The notes under the pieces were generated by a model. The model ran no database searches. It was not told the DNA's origin and was given only the letters and a program-made list of their open reading frames with translations. From an uncultured Lachnospiraceae bacterium (GTDB lineage Bacteria; Bacillota; Clostridia; Lachnospirales; Lachnospiraceae): 64,000 bases of DNA. Each line of letters begins with the position of its first letter. The stretch's first letter is position 1. Below, piece by piece: positions 25,772 to 35,666 of this stretch. The translations under genes were made by a program, and so were the position numbers. The stretch covers positions 1-64,000 of the forward strand of contig CAKNHF010000015.1 of NCBI GenBank assembly GCA_930972465.1. Direction: 5' to 3'.

Positions 25772-28700
25772 TTACTCTGTTCTCAGCGCTGTCACCGGAT
25801 CACTCTTCGCCGCTTTTCTTGATGGAATGATTCCACCGATCATCGTAAGGATCACACTGAGGATGATCAGAACGATCGCCGGCATCACCGGAAGGACCGC
25901 ACTTACATCATCCGTGCCTGCCAGATGATGAATGAGGGCGTTCCCCGGAATCAGAAGCAGAAGTGTAAGTCCGATCCCGATAATTCCCGCGCACAGCCCG
26001 ATAATGAACGTTTCCGCGTTGAACACCTGGGAAATATTTCCCCTGGATGCTCCGATTGCGCGGAGGATTCCGATCTCTTTCTTTCGTTCCAGCACACTGA
26101 TATAGGTAATTACGCCGATCATGATGGAAGATACAACCAGCGAGATGGCAACAAAAGCAATCAGCACATAACTGATAATGTCGATAATATCTGTGACAGA
26201 AGACATCAGCGTTCCCACGACATCTGTATAAGTAATCACCTGCTCATCTTTTCCTTCGGCCTCCATCCGGCTGTTATAATCGTCCAGGATATCTACTACA
26301 TGTTCTTTGCTCTCGAAATCAATCGGATAGATATCAATTCCGCTGGGAATATCAAAGTCCACATATCCCAGGCTGCGGAGATTATTCTCATAGGTCGCGT
26401 TTTCTGTGGAACTCATGGACATCATAAGTTCGGCAAGATCATCCCCGTCCATATTCATGGTAAACGCTGCCGCGAACATGCTGGAGTCTATGGTCATCGC
26501 GTCTTCCAGGTTCTGTCCAAGCCTGGTCATTGCGTCCCCCATGGCATCTTCCATTCCGGTACTGATCTGTGCCATGACCTGAGTCATGGCCGAGGTGATC
26601 TGATCTTCCAGATTCTGTGCCATTTCCCCTGTAAAGGAAGTCATCATGTCTCCCGCATAACTCTGAATGGAATCCGATATCTGCTCTTCCAGATTTCCTG
26701 TATCTACCATGTCGGTGATTCCGGCTGCCAGCTTCTGTTCCGCGTCATCTGTTCCGAGATAACTGAGGAAATGTTCTCCCATCCTGGAAGGATCCGGAAG
26801 CCCGTTTGCCACAGCATATTCCTGATATCCCGCCGCGATATCGGAGGCCAGCTTACTGATCTGTTCATCGGTAATTGTAAAATCGCTGTTTGCCTGAATC
26901 AGTTCATTTCCCCATCGGTTCAGGATCGCCTGAGCATCCGGGGTCTGAAGATATTCCAGAAGATACTCGTCAAACATATCCGGATCTGTATAGCCCTTGT
27001 CCGCCGCATACAGCTGATAACCTGCAAGGACTTCTGAGAACATGGCCCGGATCTGATCGGCAGATACCGTGATCCCTCCGTTTGCCTCAATGATTGCAAG
27101 TATATTCTGATACAGAATATCCCTCGCCTCATCCGTCCGCAGATATGTGAGAAGATCCTGCCCCAGATTAGAATAATCCGCCTCCGGATGCCCGGCCGCA
27201 TACTGCTGATACCCTTCCATCAGACCGGATACCAGCGCATTCACATCGTCAGCTGAAGCGGTGATCTCAATGCTGTCCATCATATCTTCCAGACTAAGGG
27301 ACGGCATCTCCGGAATATCCAGCCGGATTCCGCTCAAATCGATCATGTCCGACAGATCCATGGCTCCTCCGTCGGCATTTTCCAGATTCGATATGTCAAA
27401 CGCTCCGTCGAGCCCGTCTGTCAGTCCGTCAGAATTGAACGAAAATGCCTTCTGAAGTTTATCTGCATCTACGGAAAACAGCGAATCCGTGTCGAATTCT
27501 GCCTGATTCCCCGTCTCGCCGAATTTCTCGCCGGTAAACACATTCATATCTCTATTTTCCAGCTGTTTCTGAACAATGGCGCTGTTCTCTGCCTCTTCCG
27601 CCACGTGCCGGGTCAGAGAAGCCGGATATCCGATGCCGGACGTAAGCAGAAGTCCGTTCGCATCTTCGGCAGGCTGTACGATTCCGACAATCTTAATATC
27701 CTCGCCGTTTCTCACCAGATTCTCCATATACTCATTATCATCCGTCTTGTCACGCCAGATCTGATATTCACTGTCGTACTCATAACAGTCTGCACTGTTC
27801 ACCAGCTTGAATGTGATCCCAAGGATATCGTCATACGAATAATCACCGATATCTGTCGGTGTGTCCACATCCTCCTCATCGATAAACTGCTGAATCATCT
27901 CATCCAGTTCCATAGAATCACGAAGCCCCATGGTATACAGCATAAAGTCGCTTATTCCGCCGCCGGAAGTAAGCACCAGCACACACTCATTATAATTTTC
28001 AGGCCAGTGTCCCGCCTTGACGTCATACTGGCTTTCATAGAGATCTGTATCTTCCGGCATCTCATAGAACACATCTGTACTCATCATGGATGACATAATG
28101 CTGTTGGAGCCGGTAGAGGAACCAAGTCCCAGCGCGTCAAATGATTTATCCGGATTCACCTGACGAATATCCCCGTCCGCTTCCTGACGGTAGATCTGAG
28201 GAACTACGTTATAAGAATATTCGATTGCATTTGTATACTGTCCGATCCCGCTCTCTCCGCTGTCCAGATAGGCCTTCAATGACTCCAGATCATTTGAGTC
28301 CATTGTGGAAAACATACTGGAGATCATATCAATCACCTGCACTTCTCCCGCCTCATCATTTTCTTCGTCTGTGCTGTCCCCGCCTCCGTCTGATATCATA
28401 GATGATAAGTCAAACCCTGTACTCTGGATCTGAAGCGGATATTCCGACAGCGTCTCCTCCTCAACAGTCTGGATATATGCATTTACTCCTGTAGACAGCG
28501 AGAGGATCAGCGCGATGCCGATGATACCGATGGATCCTGCAAAAGACGTAAGAAGCGTCCTTGCCTTTTTGGTCCGCAGATTATTAAAGCTCAGAGACAG
28601 GGCCGTCAGGAACGACATGGACGCCCTTCCCATATTTTTATGCCGCGGCGGCTCCTGCTCACCTTCTTCTATTATATATGGATCTGAGTCCGCGCGTATC

Positions 28701-29350
28701 TTCCCGTCTCTCAGGCGGACAATACGTGTCGCGTACTGCTCCGCCAGCTCGGGATTGTGGGTGACCATTACCACGAGCCGGTCTTTTGCCACCTCCCGGA
28801 GAAGATCCATAACCTGCACGCTTGTGTCGCTGTCAAGCGCCCCCGTAGGTTCATCCGCCAGGAGGATATCCGGATCATTGACGAGGGCACGTGCAATGGC
28901 GACTCTCTGCATCTGCCCTCCTGACATCTGATTGGGCTTTTTATGAAGCTGTTCCCCCAGCCCCACTTCTTCCAGCGCCTTAACTGCCCGCTCCCGTCTT
29001 TCTGCCTTTCCGATTCCGGAAATGGTCAGGGCGAGTTCTACATTTGCCAGTACAGTCTGGTGCGGAATCAGATTGTAACTCTGAAATACGAATCCTATCG
29101 TATGGTTCCGGTAAGAATCCCAGTCTCTGTCTTTATACTGTTTTGTTGATATTCCGTTGATAATCAGGTCGCCGCTGTCATACCGGTCCAGACCGCCGAT
29201 GATATTCAGAAGCGTGGTTTTGCCGGAGCCGCTTGGTCCCAGAATGGCAACAAATTCATTGTCCCTGAGATTCAGGCTTACATCATCCAGCGCCTTCTGC
29301 ACCAGCTTTCCGGTCGTGTACTCCTTACGGATGTGTTGGATCTGAAGCAT
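25772..29350 (-). CDS. ABC exporter, fused ATP-binding and FtsX-like permease (MacB-type)
   Basis: 1192 residues. Residues 1-225 are an ATPase (GPSGSGKTT, MSGGQMQRVAIARAL, ILLADEPTGALD). A helix near residues 260-285 opens the permease part, and the FtsX block of three helices ends the protein (about 1050-1190, with SVLERKKEIGILRAIGAS). The extracytoplasmic region of about 750 residues is very long and acidic. It contains three tandem repeats around residues 700-900 built on GYQxYA...DPxxxxxxLLxYLxTxDA. Such MacB-like systems export peptides or lipids or signal across the envelope. The substrate is unknown. Confidence 0.88.
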   Translation of the reverse strand: MLQIQHIRKEYTTGKLVQKALDDVSLNLRDNEFVAILGPSGSGKTTLLNIIGGLDRYDSGDLIINGISTKQYKDRDWDSYRNHTIGFVFQSYNLIPHQTVLANVELALTISGIGKAERRERAVKALEEVGLGEQLHKKPNQMSGGQMQRVAIARALVNDPDILLADEPTGALDSDTSVQVMDLLREVAKDRLVVMVTHNPELAEQYATRIVRLRDGKIRADSDPYIIEEGEQEPPRHKNMGRASMSFLTALSLSFNNLRTKKARTLLTSFAGSIGIIGIALILSLSTGVNAYIQTVEEETLSEYPLQIQSTGFDLSSMISDGGGDSTDEENDEAGEVQVIDMISSMFSTMDSNDLESLKAYLDSGESGIGQYTNAIEYSYNVVPQIYRQEADGDIRQVNPDKSFDALGLGSSTGSNSIMSSMMSTDVFYEMPEDTDLYESQYDVKAGHWPENYNECVLVLTSGGGISDFMLYTMGLRDSMELDEMIQQFIDEEDVDTPTDIGDYSYDDILGITFKLVNSADCYEYDSEYQIWRDKTDDNEYMENLVRNGEDIKIVGIVQPAEDANGLLLTSGIGYPASLTRHVAEEAENSAIVQKQLENRDMNVFTGEKFGETGNQAEFDTDSLFSVDADKLQKAFSFNSDGLTDGLDGAFDISNLENADGGAMDLSDMIDLSGIRLDIPEMPSLSLEDMMDSIEITASADDVNALVSGLMEGYQQYAAGHPEADYSNLGQDLLTYLRTDEARDILYQNILAIIEANGGITVSADQIRAMFSEVLAGYQLYAADKGYTDPDMFDEYLLEYLQTPDAQAILNRWGNELIQANSDFTITDEQISKLASDIAAGYQEYAVANGLPDPSRMGEHFLSYLGTDDAEQKLAAGITDMVDTGNLEEQISDSIQSYAGDMMTSFTGEMAQNLEDQITSAMTQVMAQISTGMEDAMGDAMTRLGQNLEDAMTIDSSMFAAAFTMNMDGDDLAELMMSMSSTENATYENNLRSLGYVDFDIPSGIDIYPIDFESKEHVVDILDDYNSRMEAEGKDEQVITYTDVVGTLMSSVTDIIDIISYVLIAFVAISLVVSSIMIGVITYISVLERKKEIGILRAIGASRGNISQVFNAETFIIGLCAGIIGIGLTLLLLIPGNALIHHLAGTDDVSAVLPVMPAIVLIILSVILTMIGGIIPSRKAAKSDPVTALRTE

Positions 29351-29421
29351 TTATGTCCGTCTTCCTTTCTGTAAACACTAACTCAATTTTCTCTCGTTCA
29401 TATGACAAAATAACAGAAAAA

Positions 29422-29450
29422 ATTATAACTAATTCAGATAATCATATCAA
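29422..29450 (-). promoter_or_regulatory. Promoter of the ABC exporter
   Basis: TTGATA (29450-29445), 17-bp spacer, TATAAT (29427-29422) on the minus strand, between the MerR stop and the exporter start. Confidence 0.75.
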
Positions 29451-29515
29451 TCAGTTTTCACATAAAATTCAGAAATTAGACACATTCCTGAAAGTGTAAA
29501 GAATGATATTTCCCC

Positions 29516-30319
29516 TCAGCGCAGGAGGATCTGTATCTCCGTCAGAAATTCCTCCTCCCGTATGGTGTCCCTGTTATCAATCCGATAAATTTCAAACGGA
29601 GATCCCTCCGCCGTACGTTCTTCCCGCTCAAGGTATTCATAAAGTTCGCGCACTCTGTCCCCGTTCTGTGCATAGCCTCCCCGATAGCACAAGGCTGCAT
29701 ATGTTCCTGACGGGAGCACAAAGTCCGACTCTTCTCCGTTCTCTTCCATGACAAAAAAAACCGATTCATATCTGTTCGCAATCCCGCGTTTCATATCAGG
29801 CACAGAGAAAAACGCTCCCACTGTCTGAGTCCCCAGATCCTGTACTTTATCCTCATATTTTTTATGAAGCTTCCTGATGACAAAATCCATCTCCTCATCT
29901 CTGGTAATATACTGTTCGATACGCACACAATGTCTCTCCGGCAGTTTCTTCAGGATAATTTCCCCCGCCCTGACCTGCTGTGCCCGCTTCAGCGATGCAA
30001 TCCGCTTTTCAATCAGCCTTTTTCTTCTTATGATCTCCGCCATCTGCTCATCCAGAAGTGCCTGTTCCCGGCAAAGAAGGGTCAGCGTATTGTCTGTACA
30101 CTGACCGTCCAGAAACTCCTTGATCTGAGACATGGAAAAATCCAGCTTTCTCAGATCGCGTATCACAGTCAGCTTGTACATATCTTTCAGGTCGTAAAGC
30201 CGATAGCCGTTCGTATCTCTCCGTGGCTTCAGGATTCCCAGTCTCTCGTAATACCGCAGGGAATCTACTCCTATCCCGTACAGTTTTGAGATTTCATTGA
30301 TTTTATAATAATCTTTCAT
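29516..30319 (-). CDS. MerR family regulator with GyrI-like effector domain (BmrR-type)
   Basis: 267 residues. The N-terminal MerR winged helix (YYKINEISKLYGIGVDSLRYYERLGIL) and a coiled-coil dimer helix (about 80-120) are followed by a C-terminal half of the effector-binding GyrI-like type (ESDFVLPSGTYAALCYRGGY). Multidrug-sensing MerR regulators have this build. It is divergent from the YitT-family gene, whose promoter has the long spacer and central palindrome that MerR proteins untwist, so that gene is the likely target. Confidence 0.9.
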   Translation of the reverse strand: MKDYYKINEISKLYGIGVDSLRYYERLGILKPRRDTNGYRLYDLKDMYKLTVIRDLRKLDFSMSQIKEFLDGQCTDNTLTLLCREQALLDEQMAEIIRRKRLIEKRIASLKRAQQVRAGEIILKKLPERHCVRIEQYITRDEEMDFVIRKLHKKYEDKVQDLGTQTVGAFFSVPDMKRGIANRYESVFFVMEENGEESDFVLPSGTYAALCYRGGYAQNGDRVRELYEYLEREERTAEGSPFEIYRIDNRDTIREEEFLTEIQILLR

Positions 30320-30380
30320 AATAACTTTTCCTTATATCAGACACCTTTTCCGCCGTTCTGCAAAAACCGTTAACATACTC

Positions 30381-30411
30381 TTGACCCTGGTATTGTACCA
30401 GGGTTTAACAT
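30381..30411 (+). promoter_or_regulatory. MerR-type promoter with operator in a 19-bp spacer
   Basis: TTGACC (30381-30386), a 19-bp spacer, then TAACAT (30406-30411). The perfect dyad ACCCTGGTA-TTG-TACCAGGGT (30384-30404) fills the spacer. An over-long spacer with a centred dyad is the signature of MerR activation. Confidence 0.88.
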
Positions 30412-30433
30412 AACATGTAAAGGAGGAACGGAT

Positions 30434-31102
30434 ATGTTTTTAAAATTCAAGAAAATATTTACTGCACTTACACACAGACTGCTGGACGGTCTGACATGGA
30501 AAAAATTCTTTTTCATTGTCCTGGGCGCCGCGGTCTGTTCCTTCGGAATACACAATATTCATCAGAGGACAGCGATCACCGAGGGCGGAGTGATCGGTAT
30601 GATGCTGCTCATTGACCGGTGGCTGGACCTTCCTCCTGCCTTCATCACTCCGGTTCTGGATATTACCTGCTATGCGCTTGCCTTTAAATATCTGGGCGGA
30701 AGATTCATAAAAATTTCCATCATCTCAACCTTAAGTGTTTCCCTGTTCTATGACTTCTGGGAAATGTTTCCGCCCATGCTTCCTGATCTGTCAGACTATC
30801 CTCTTATCGCCGCGCTTGCCGGAGGAATGTTTGTCGGAGCAGGCGTGGGACTGATCGTAAGACAGGGGGGATCCAGCGGAGGGGATGACGCCCTGGCTCT
30901 CACAATCTCGCACATAAGCCACTGGCGGCTGTCGCGGGCATATCTTTTCACTGATCTCACTGTACTGGCGTTATCTCTCAGCTACATTCCCCTTCCGCGC
31001 ATTTTTTTCTCTGTCATAACAGTGACTGTGTCCTCGCTTCTGATCGACCGGATCCAGAACATGAAGCCCGGACGTCTGTATGTCAGATGTGAAGAAAATT
31101 AA
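30434..31102 (+). CDS. YitT/YczE-family membrane protein
   Basis: A 222-residue membrane protein with five or six predicted helices. ITEGGVIGMMLL near residue 50 and the GAGVGLIVRQGGSSGGDDALAL segment near residue 135 are typical of the YitT family, whose function is not established. It lacks the C-terminal DUF2179 domain of longer relatives. AAAGGAGG precedes ATG 30434. Regulation by the divergent MerR protein points to a drug or lipophilic cation response. Confidence 0.85.
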   Translation: MFLKFKKIFTALTHRLLDGLTWKKFFFIVLGAAVCSFGIHNIHQRTAITEGGVIGMMLLIDRWLDLPPAFITPVLDITCYALAFKYLGGRFIKISIISTLSVSLFYDFWEMFPPMLPDLSDYPLIAALAGGMFVGAGVGLIVRQGGSSGGDDALALTISHISHWRLSRAYLFTDLTVLALSLSYIPLPRIFFSVITVTVSSLLIDRIQNMKPGRLYVRCEEN

Positions 31103-31149
31103 AATATCCCGTACATTCCACAGAGATCATATGGAATGTATGGGATATT
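31103..31149 (+). terminator. Terminator of the YitT-family gene
   Basis: An 18-nt arm AATATCCCGTACATTCCA pairs with the segment 31132-31149, followed by TATTTATTT. It starts at the stop codon. Confidence 0.85.
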
Positions 31150-31187
31150 TATTTATTTCAAATATAATTATAACATTATTTAGAATG

Positions 31188-32636
31188 TTATATTATTTCT
31201 ATCTTGTAATTTTTACAGGCAGACATATCAATTTCTCTTTCGTTATTTTCAAGATATATCCGTGTCGTGAACACGGTCTCTCCTCCATTTAAGAATATCT
31301 CCACAATAGAGCTGTCTATAAGAACAAGAATATCCTCTATTCTTCCTTCTGTCCTTCCGGACCGCTTTCCACGTCCGCCTCCGCAGCGGGACGGGAATCC
31401 GTTTTCATTGAAGAACGAGAGCTCCGCCTTGTTTCCTTCTGTCGTGATTCTCATACCGTTCTCTCTGTTTCCGAGACGTATCACTGTTTTTTCTCCGCCG
31501 ATTCCGCTGACGTTCAGCTTCATGGTCTTCCCGTTCCACTGTAACTTTCCGTTCTCAGCCGATACCTCTTTCCACTCCAGACCGTAAATTTCTCTGACCG
31601 GCATCCGGAATATCTTTCCATCCCGGTATTCCAGTTCACAGGGTATACTCAGACAATGCTGCCATCCATTGTCAACTGAAAGATTCCGGTGCGTATCCGC
31701 AGTATCCGGCATACCGGCCCAGCCGATCATGATCCGTCTCCCGTCGTCAGCTTCAAAGCTCTGGGGCGCATAAAAGTCAAACCCCATGTCCCACTCACGG
31801 AACGTTTTCTCCGGATCCGCATCCTGAGTCAGAAAAGAATATCCCGACTGGTAGATATTCTGAAACTTTTCATTCTGAGTCTCCAGCCCCTGCGGACAGT
31901 AGGAAATTACTCTTTTGTCCTTCAAGGAAAAAATATCCGGACATTCCCACATATATCCGAAGGCTTTTTCCGGAACAAGCTCCCGGTACAGCTTCCAGTT
32001 TCTTTTGTCCTCTGATTCATAGATCAGAACACCGCCTTTATCCCGGCGCTTTCCGTTCTCATCCCGGCTTCTTGCGCGGGCACCGAGAACCATATAATAT
32101 TTCCCTCCTTCTTTCCATACCTTGGGATCCCTCACATGCTGAGTAATATCTTCCGGATAATCCTCCATACCGAGCAGTTTTACCTTTTCTGACATCCGCT
32201 GTCCGTCGTCGGATTCCACAAGGATCTGAGTGGAGATCCTTCCATTGTCAATATAATCATAGTCTCCCGGCATTTTCACATTTCCCGTGTAAAAAAGATA
32301 CATTCTGTCATCTTCGATCAGAGCAGAACCCGAATACACTCCGCTTCTGTCTTCGGGAATGTCCGTGGTCAGAACCGGTTCCTTATACTCCCAGTGGAGC
32401 ATATCCGTACTTGTACAGTGCCCCCAGTAGCCGCCCCCGCCGTTTACGTTCAGAGGAGAATATTGAAAATACGCATGATAAATACCTCTGAACTGACAGA
32501 GTCCGTTCGGGTCATTGAGCCATCCCACAGGAGGCATGATATGAAATTTTGTGCGGAAAGGACAGTTTTTGACTGTCCCTTCCATCCTTTCTTCCTCTGC
32601 CGTTGCTTTCTGAATATTCTGAAGAGTTTTTTCCAT
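31188..32636 (-). CDS. scrB: GH32 sucrose-6-phosphate hydrolase / beta-fructofuranosidase
   Basis: A 482-residue five-blade propeller enzyme. WLNDPNG (about residue 41) carries the catalytic Asp nucleophile, RDPKVW the transition-state Asp, and WECPDIF the acid/base Glu. A C-terminal beta-sandwich follows. With the PTS permease it cleaves imported sucrose-6-phosphate to glucose-6-phosphate and fructose. There is no signal peptide, so it is cytosolic. The frame is open to 32711, but GAGGG precedes ATG 32636, 10 bp after the PTS stop. Confidence 0.9.
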   Translation of the reverse strand: MEKTLQNIQKATAEEERMEGTVKNCPFRTKFHIMPPVGWLNDPNGLCQFRGIYHAYFQYSPLNVNGGGGYWGHCTSTDMLHWEYKEPVLTTDIPEDRSGVYSGSALIEDDRMYLFYTGNVKMPGDYDYIDNGRISTQILVESDDGQRMSEKVKLLGMEDYPEDITQHVRDPKVWKEGGKYYMVLGARARSRDENGKRRDKGGVLIYESEDKRNWKLYRELVPEKAFGYMWECPDIFSLKDKRVISYCPQGLETQNEKFQNIYQSGYSFLTQDADPEKTFREWDMGFDFYAPQSFEADDGRRIMIGWAGMPDTADTHRNLSVDNGWQHCLSIPCELEYRDGKIFRMPVREIYGLEWKEVSAENGKLQWNGKTMKLNVSGIGGEKTVIRLGNRENGMRITTEGNKAELSFFNENGFPSRCGGGRGKRSGRTEGRIEDILVLIDSSIVEIFLNGGETVFTTRIYLENNEREIDMSACKNYKIEII

Positions 32637-32646
32637 AACTGTCCCT

Positions 32647-34596
32647 CTATCCTGCGATAACCGCAATCCTGTCGCCCACAGATACTTTCCGCTCGGGTTC
32701 TCTGTCAACATGACTTCCTTCCACAGGCTCAGTAAAGATCAGACATGCAGATGTGTCATATCCTGCCCCGGCGATTTTATCTTTATCAAATTCCATGATC
32801 AGATCGCCCTTTTTCAGGCTCTGTCCGTCGGATACATGTACATCAAAATATTTCCCCTGAAGGTTCACCGTATCGATTCCTACATGAATCAGCAGTCCGT
32901 TTCCCGCTGCAGTTCTCAGCCCTACTGCATGCTTCGTATCCATCACCATCTCCACCACACAGTCGGCAGGCGCGAAGATCTTTCCTTCACTTGGAACAAT
33001 CGCCACACCATCCCCGAGAATCTTCTGCGCAAATGTGGGATCGTTTACTTTTTCGATTCCTATGAAGTCACCTGATGCATATGCGTCGATCTCTTCGGGA
33101 AGTTCCGTCTTCTCTGGGGCTTTCTGATTCACGGCCACGCTGTCCGCTGTCTGCGCCGGAGTCTGTCCCGGCACTGCCCTGTCCGGTTTCTTTTTGCTGT
33201 ATGCGATTCCGATCAGGAAACAGAAGATAAATCCTGCTGCCAGTGCGATCACATGAGCGATGATGTAATTGATATATCCGTTATGTGCCGGATCTGCAAG
33301 AGCGATTCCCGGTACAACCGTGGTTCCGAATCCAAGTGCCGCCAGGTCTGTGAAGTACACAACTGCGCCGCCCACAGCGCCGCCCAGACAACCTCCGATA
33401 AGCGGGTAGCGATATCTTAAGTTCACACCGAAAAGCGCCGGTTCTGTAACCCCGAAAAGTACGGAGACAAAACTTGGAATACACAATTCTTTTGCTTTCG
33501 CATCTTTTAAGTGTCCCGCCAGATATCCGAGTACTGCACCGCCCTGAGCTGTCATGGCAACAGACATCAGAGGATTCAGGAAGTTTCTTCCCGTGTCAAC
33601 AAGCAGCTGTGATTCGATCGCTCCGAATACATGATGCAGGCCCGTGATGACGATCAGCTGCTGCACCGCAGAGAAGGCCGCATATCCGATCACGCCCAGA
33701 TGCTGCGTCATCCATACCAGTACCGCCGTGATTCCGTCTGCAAGTCCCCGTCCGATAGGTCCTATAATCATGAACAGAAGGAAGGAGCTTACCAGAGTAG
33801 TCAGAAGCGGAGACACAAGCAGTCTGATTACTTCCGGGACTTTCTTTTCAAAGAAGATATCCAGCTTCGCGGTCACAATTCCGATCAGCAGAGCAACGAT
33901 GATACCGCCCTGAAAGCCGATCAGATCCACAGGGAGTCCGAAGATATGCAGAGTAGTCACTTCCACCGTTCCCTGCGCCGCCGCGCTGGCGTCAGCCAGA
34001 CTGTTTGTCAGCATGATACAGCCCATCACGATACCCATGATCGGTCTTCCTCCGAACCGCTTGACCGTACTGTATGCCACACACAGCGGCAGGAATCCGA
34101 AGATCGCTCCGGAGGAAATGTTGATCAGCCGCGAGATACCGTACAGAGTATCGTTGTTCTGAACGAATTCAATGTTGCCCAGCACACTTGACAGTCCTGT
34201 CAGAAGAGCCGCTGCCAGGATTCCCGGCATGATCTCGATAAACACATCCGAGAGCGCCTTGAGCGCTTTCTGAAGAGGGTTCATCCTCTTGTTTGCCTTC
34301 GACTTCAGATCGCCCAGACTCATACTGTCCATGTGCAGAGAATCCGCCATCACCTGGCATACATCGTTTACAAGCCCCGCACCGAATATGATCTGAAGCT
34401 GGTCGCCTGCGACAAACACGCCCTTTACAAGATCCACATCCTCAATTGCGTGGATATCCGCTTTATCATTGTCCTCCAGGACGAGACGCAGACGTGTCGC
34501 ACAGTGGGCTATGCCAAGGATATTATCCCTGCCTCCGGCAAGTTTCACAACTTCCGCTGATATGTTTTCATAGCGTTTCTTTTTTTCAGCATCCAT
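32647..34596 (-). CDS. scrA: PTS transporter EIIBCA, sucrose/beta-glucoside family
   Basis: 649 residues in the order EIIB-EIIC-EIIA. The EIIB phospho-Cys is in HCATRLRLVL (about residue 32). EIIC spans about ten helices (110-470) with GVTEPALFGVNLRYRYP. After a Pro/Ala/Thr-rich linker the EIIA domain carries the phospho-His in LLIHVGIDTV (about residue 560). It imports and phosphorylates the sugar. The adjacent GH32 enzyme makes sucrose the likely substrate. The divergent AraC gene is the probable activator. Confidence 0.9.
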   Translation of the reverse strand: MDAEKKKRYENISAEVVKLAGGRDNILGIAHCATRLRLVLEDNDKADIHAIEDVDLVKGVFVAGDQLQIIFGAGLVNDVCQVMADSLHMDSMSLGDLKSKANKRMNPLQKALKALSDVFIEIMPGILAAALLTGLSSVLGNIEFVQNNDTLYGISRLINISSGAIFGFLPLCVAYSTVKRFGGRPIMGIVMGCIMLTNSLADASAAAQGTVEVTTLHIFGLPVDLIGFQGGIIVALLIGIVTAKLDIFFEKKVPEVIRLLVSPLLTTLVSSFLLFMIIGPIGRGLADGITAVLVWMTQHLGVIGYAAFSAVQQLIVITGLHHVFGAIESQLLVDTGRNFLNPLMSVAMTAQGGAVLGYLAGHLKDAKAKELCIPSFVSVLFGVTEPALFGVNLRYRYPLIGGCLGGAVGGAVVYFTDLAALGFGTTVVPGIALADPAHNGYINYIIAHVIALAAGFIFCFLIGIAYSKKKPDRAVPGQTPAQTADSVAVNQKAPEKTELPEEIDAYASGDFIGIEKVNDPTFAQKILGDGVAIVPSEGKIFAPADCVVEMVMDTKHAVGLRTAAGNGLLIHVGIDTVNLQGKYFDVHVSDGQSLKKGDLIMEFDKDKIAGAGYDTSACLIFTEPVEGSHVDREPERKVSVGDRIAVIAG

Positions 34597-34673
34597 CTTT
34601 TGATACCTCCCATATCATTCCATTTTTCTTGTTCCTGTCTGCAGCCGGCTGCATCCTGCTATCACCATGGTAT

Positions 34674-34697
34674 GGACAAGTTTTGTATCCTTTGTCC
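34674..34697. promoter_or_regulatory. Inverted repeat in the sucrose operon / AraC intergenic region
   Basis: GGACAA (34674-34679) and TTGTCC (34692-34697) separated by 12 bp, upstream of the PTS gene. It is a candidate activator site. No strict consensus is known to me. Confidence 0.35.
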
Positions 34698-34778
34698 TTG
34701 CAATTATTATTATACTGGAATACACTTTATATTATATAGACAAATGTTGTTTTATCATACAGTATTGTTGGAGGTATC

Positions 34779-35612
34779 ATGAAAGACTATATTTTTTCCA
34801 ATGATTTTTCCAGAAATCTGGATGCCATGATCTATACCTGTGGCTACGAGACGTGCGTTCCCTCTCACAGTTATGGTCCGGTTGTCCGCAGCGGCTATCT
34901 CATTCACTATATATTGAAAGGAAAAGGAATCTACAAGACAGACGGAAAGATCTATCAGCTCTCCGAGGGCGACGCATTCCTGATACGCCCGAACACACTG
35001 ATCTATTACGAGGCAGATAAGTACCGCCCCTGGACCTATACGTGGATCGGATTCCAGGGAATCAAGATAGAGGAGTACCTGAAGAGGACATCTCTTCTGG
35101 AAACGCCGTATTTCCACTATGGCAAAGACGACCGTGTAAGACTCTGTCATGAGAAGATGTTTGAGGCATATAATCTGCCCGAGAACCGGGATCTGATGAT
35201 GAACAGCATCCTCTATGAATATCTGTACCTTCTGGCAAGCAAATTTCCCCGGAAATATATTCCTCCCAAGGAAAAAAAGATCACATATGTTGAAGAGGCG
35301 CTCCGATATATCGAAAACAACTACGCCCACCAGGTCAACATCCAGTTCATCGCCGATCATCTGAATATCGAACGTACTTACCTGTATCGTCTTTTCAAAG
35401 ATATTACCGGCGCCTCTCCCCAGGAGTATCTGCTGGACTTCCGCATCCGGCGCGCCTGTACGCTGCTGAAGAATACCGATCTTCCGGTTAATGATATCGC
35501 CCGGTCTGTGGGTTATGATGATGCCCTGTACTTTTCACGGCTGTTCAGGCAGAAAAAGGGACGTACGCCGACCCGATACCGGAAAGAAAAACAGGGACAG
35601 GATCACATGTAA
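34779..35612 (+). CDS. AraC family regulator with cupin sensor (MsmR-like)
   Basis: 277 residues. The N-terminal AraC cupin domain senses a sugar (SGYLIHYILKGKGIY, LSEGDAFLIRP). The C-terminal two HTH motifs are NIQFIADHLNIERTYLYRLFKD and VNDIARSVGYDDALYFSRLFRQKKGRTP. It is divergent from the sucrose PTS/GH32 operon with 182 bp between starts, so it is the likely activator. GGAGG lies 5 nt before ATG 34779. Confidence 0.9.
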   Translation: MKDYIFSNDFSRNLDAMIYTCGYETCVPSHSYGPVVRSGYLIHYILKGKGIYKTDGKIYQLSEGDAFLIRPNTLIYYEADKYRPWTYTWIGFQGIKIEEYLKRTSLLETPYFHYGKDDRVRLCHEKMFEAYNLPENRDLMMNSILYEYLYLLASKFPRKYIPPKEKKITYVEEALRYIENNYAHQVNIQFIADHLNIERTYLYRLFKDITGASPQEYLLDFRIRRACTLLKNTDLPVNDIARSVGYDDALYFSRLFRQKKGRTPTRYRKEKQGQDHM

Positions 35613-35630
35613 TGTGTTCCTGTCCCTGTT
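35590..35630. terminator. Bidirectional terminator between AraC and hydrogenase genes
   Basis: Perfect arms AACAGGGACAGGA and TCCTGTCCCTGTT (35590-35602, 35618-35630). The stem overlaps the last codons of the AraC gene. Confidence 0.85.
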
Positions 35631-35666
35631 GTTTCAGCCGACTGATTCTGCACGCTGTCAGAAATT

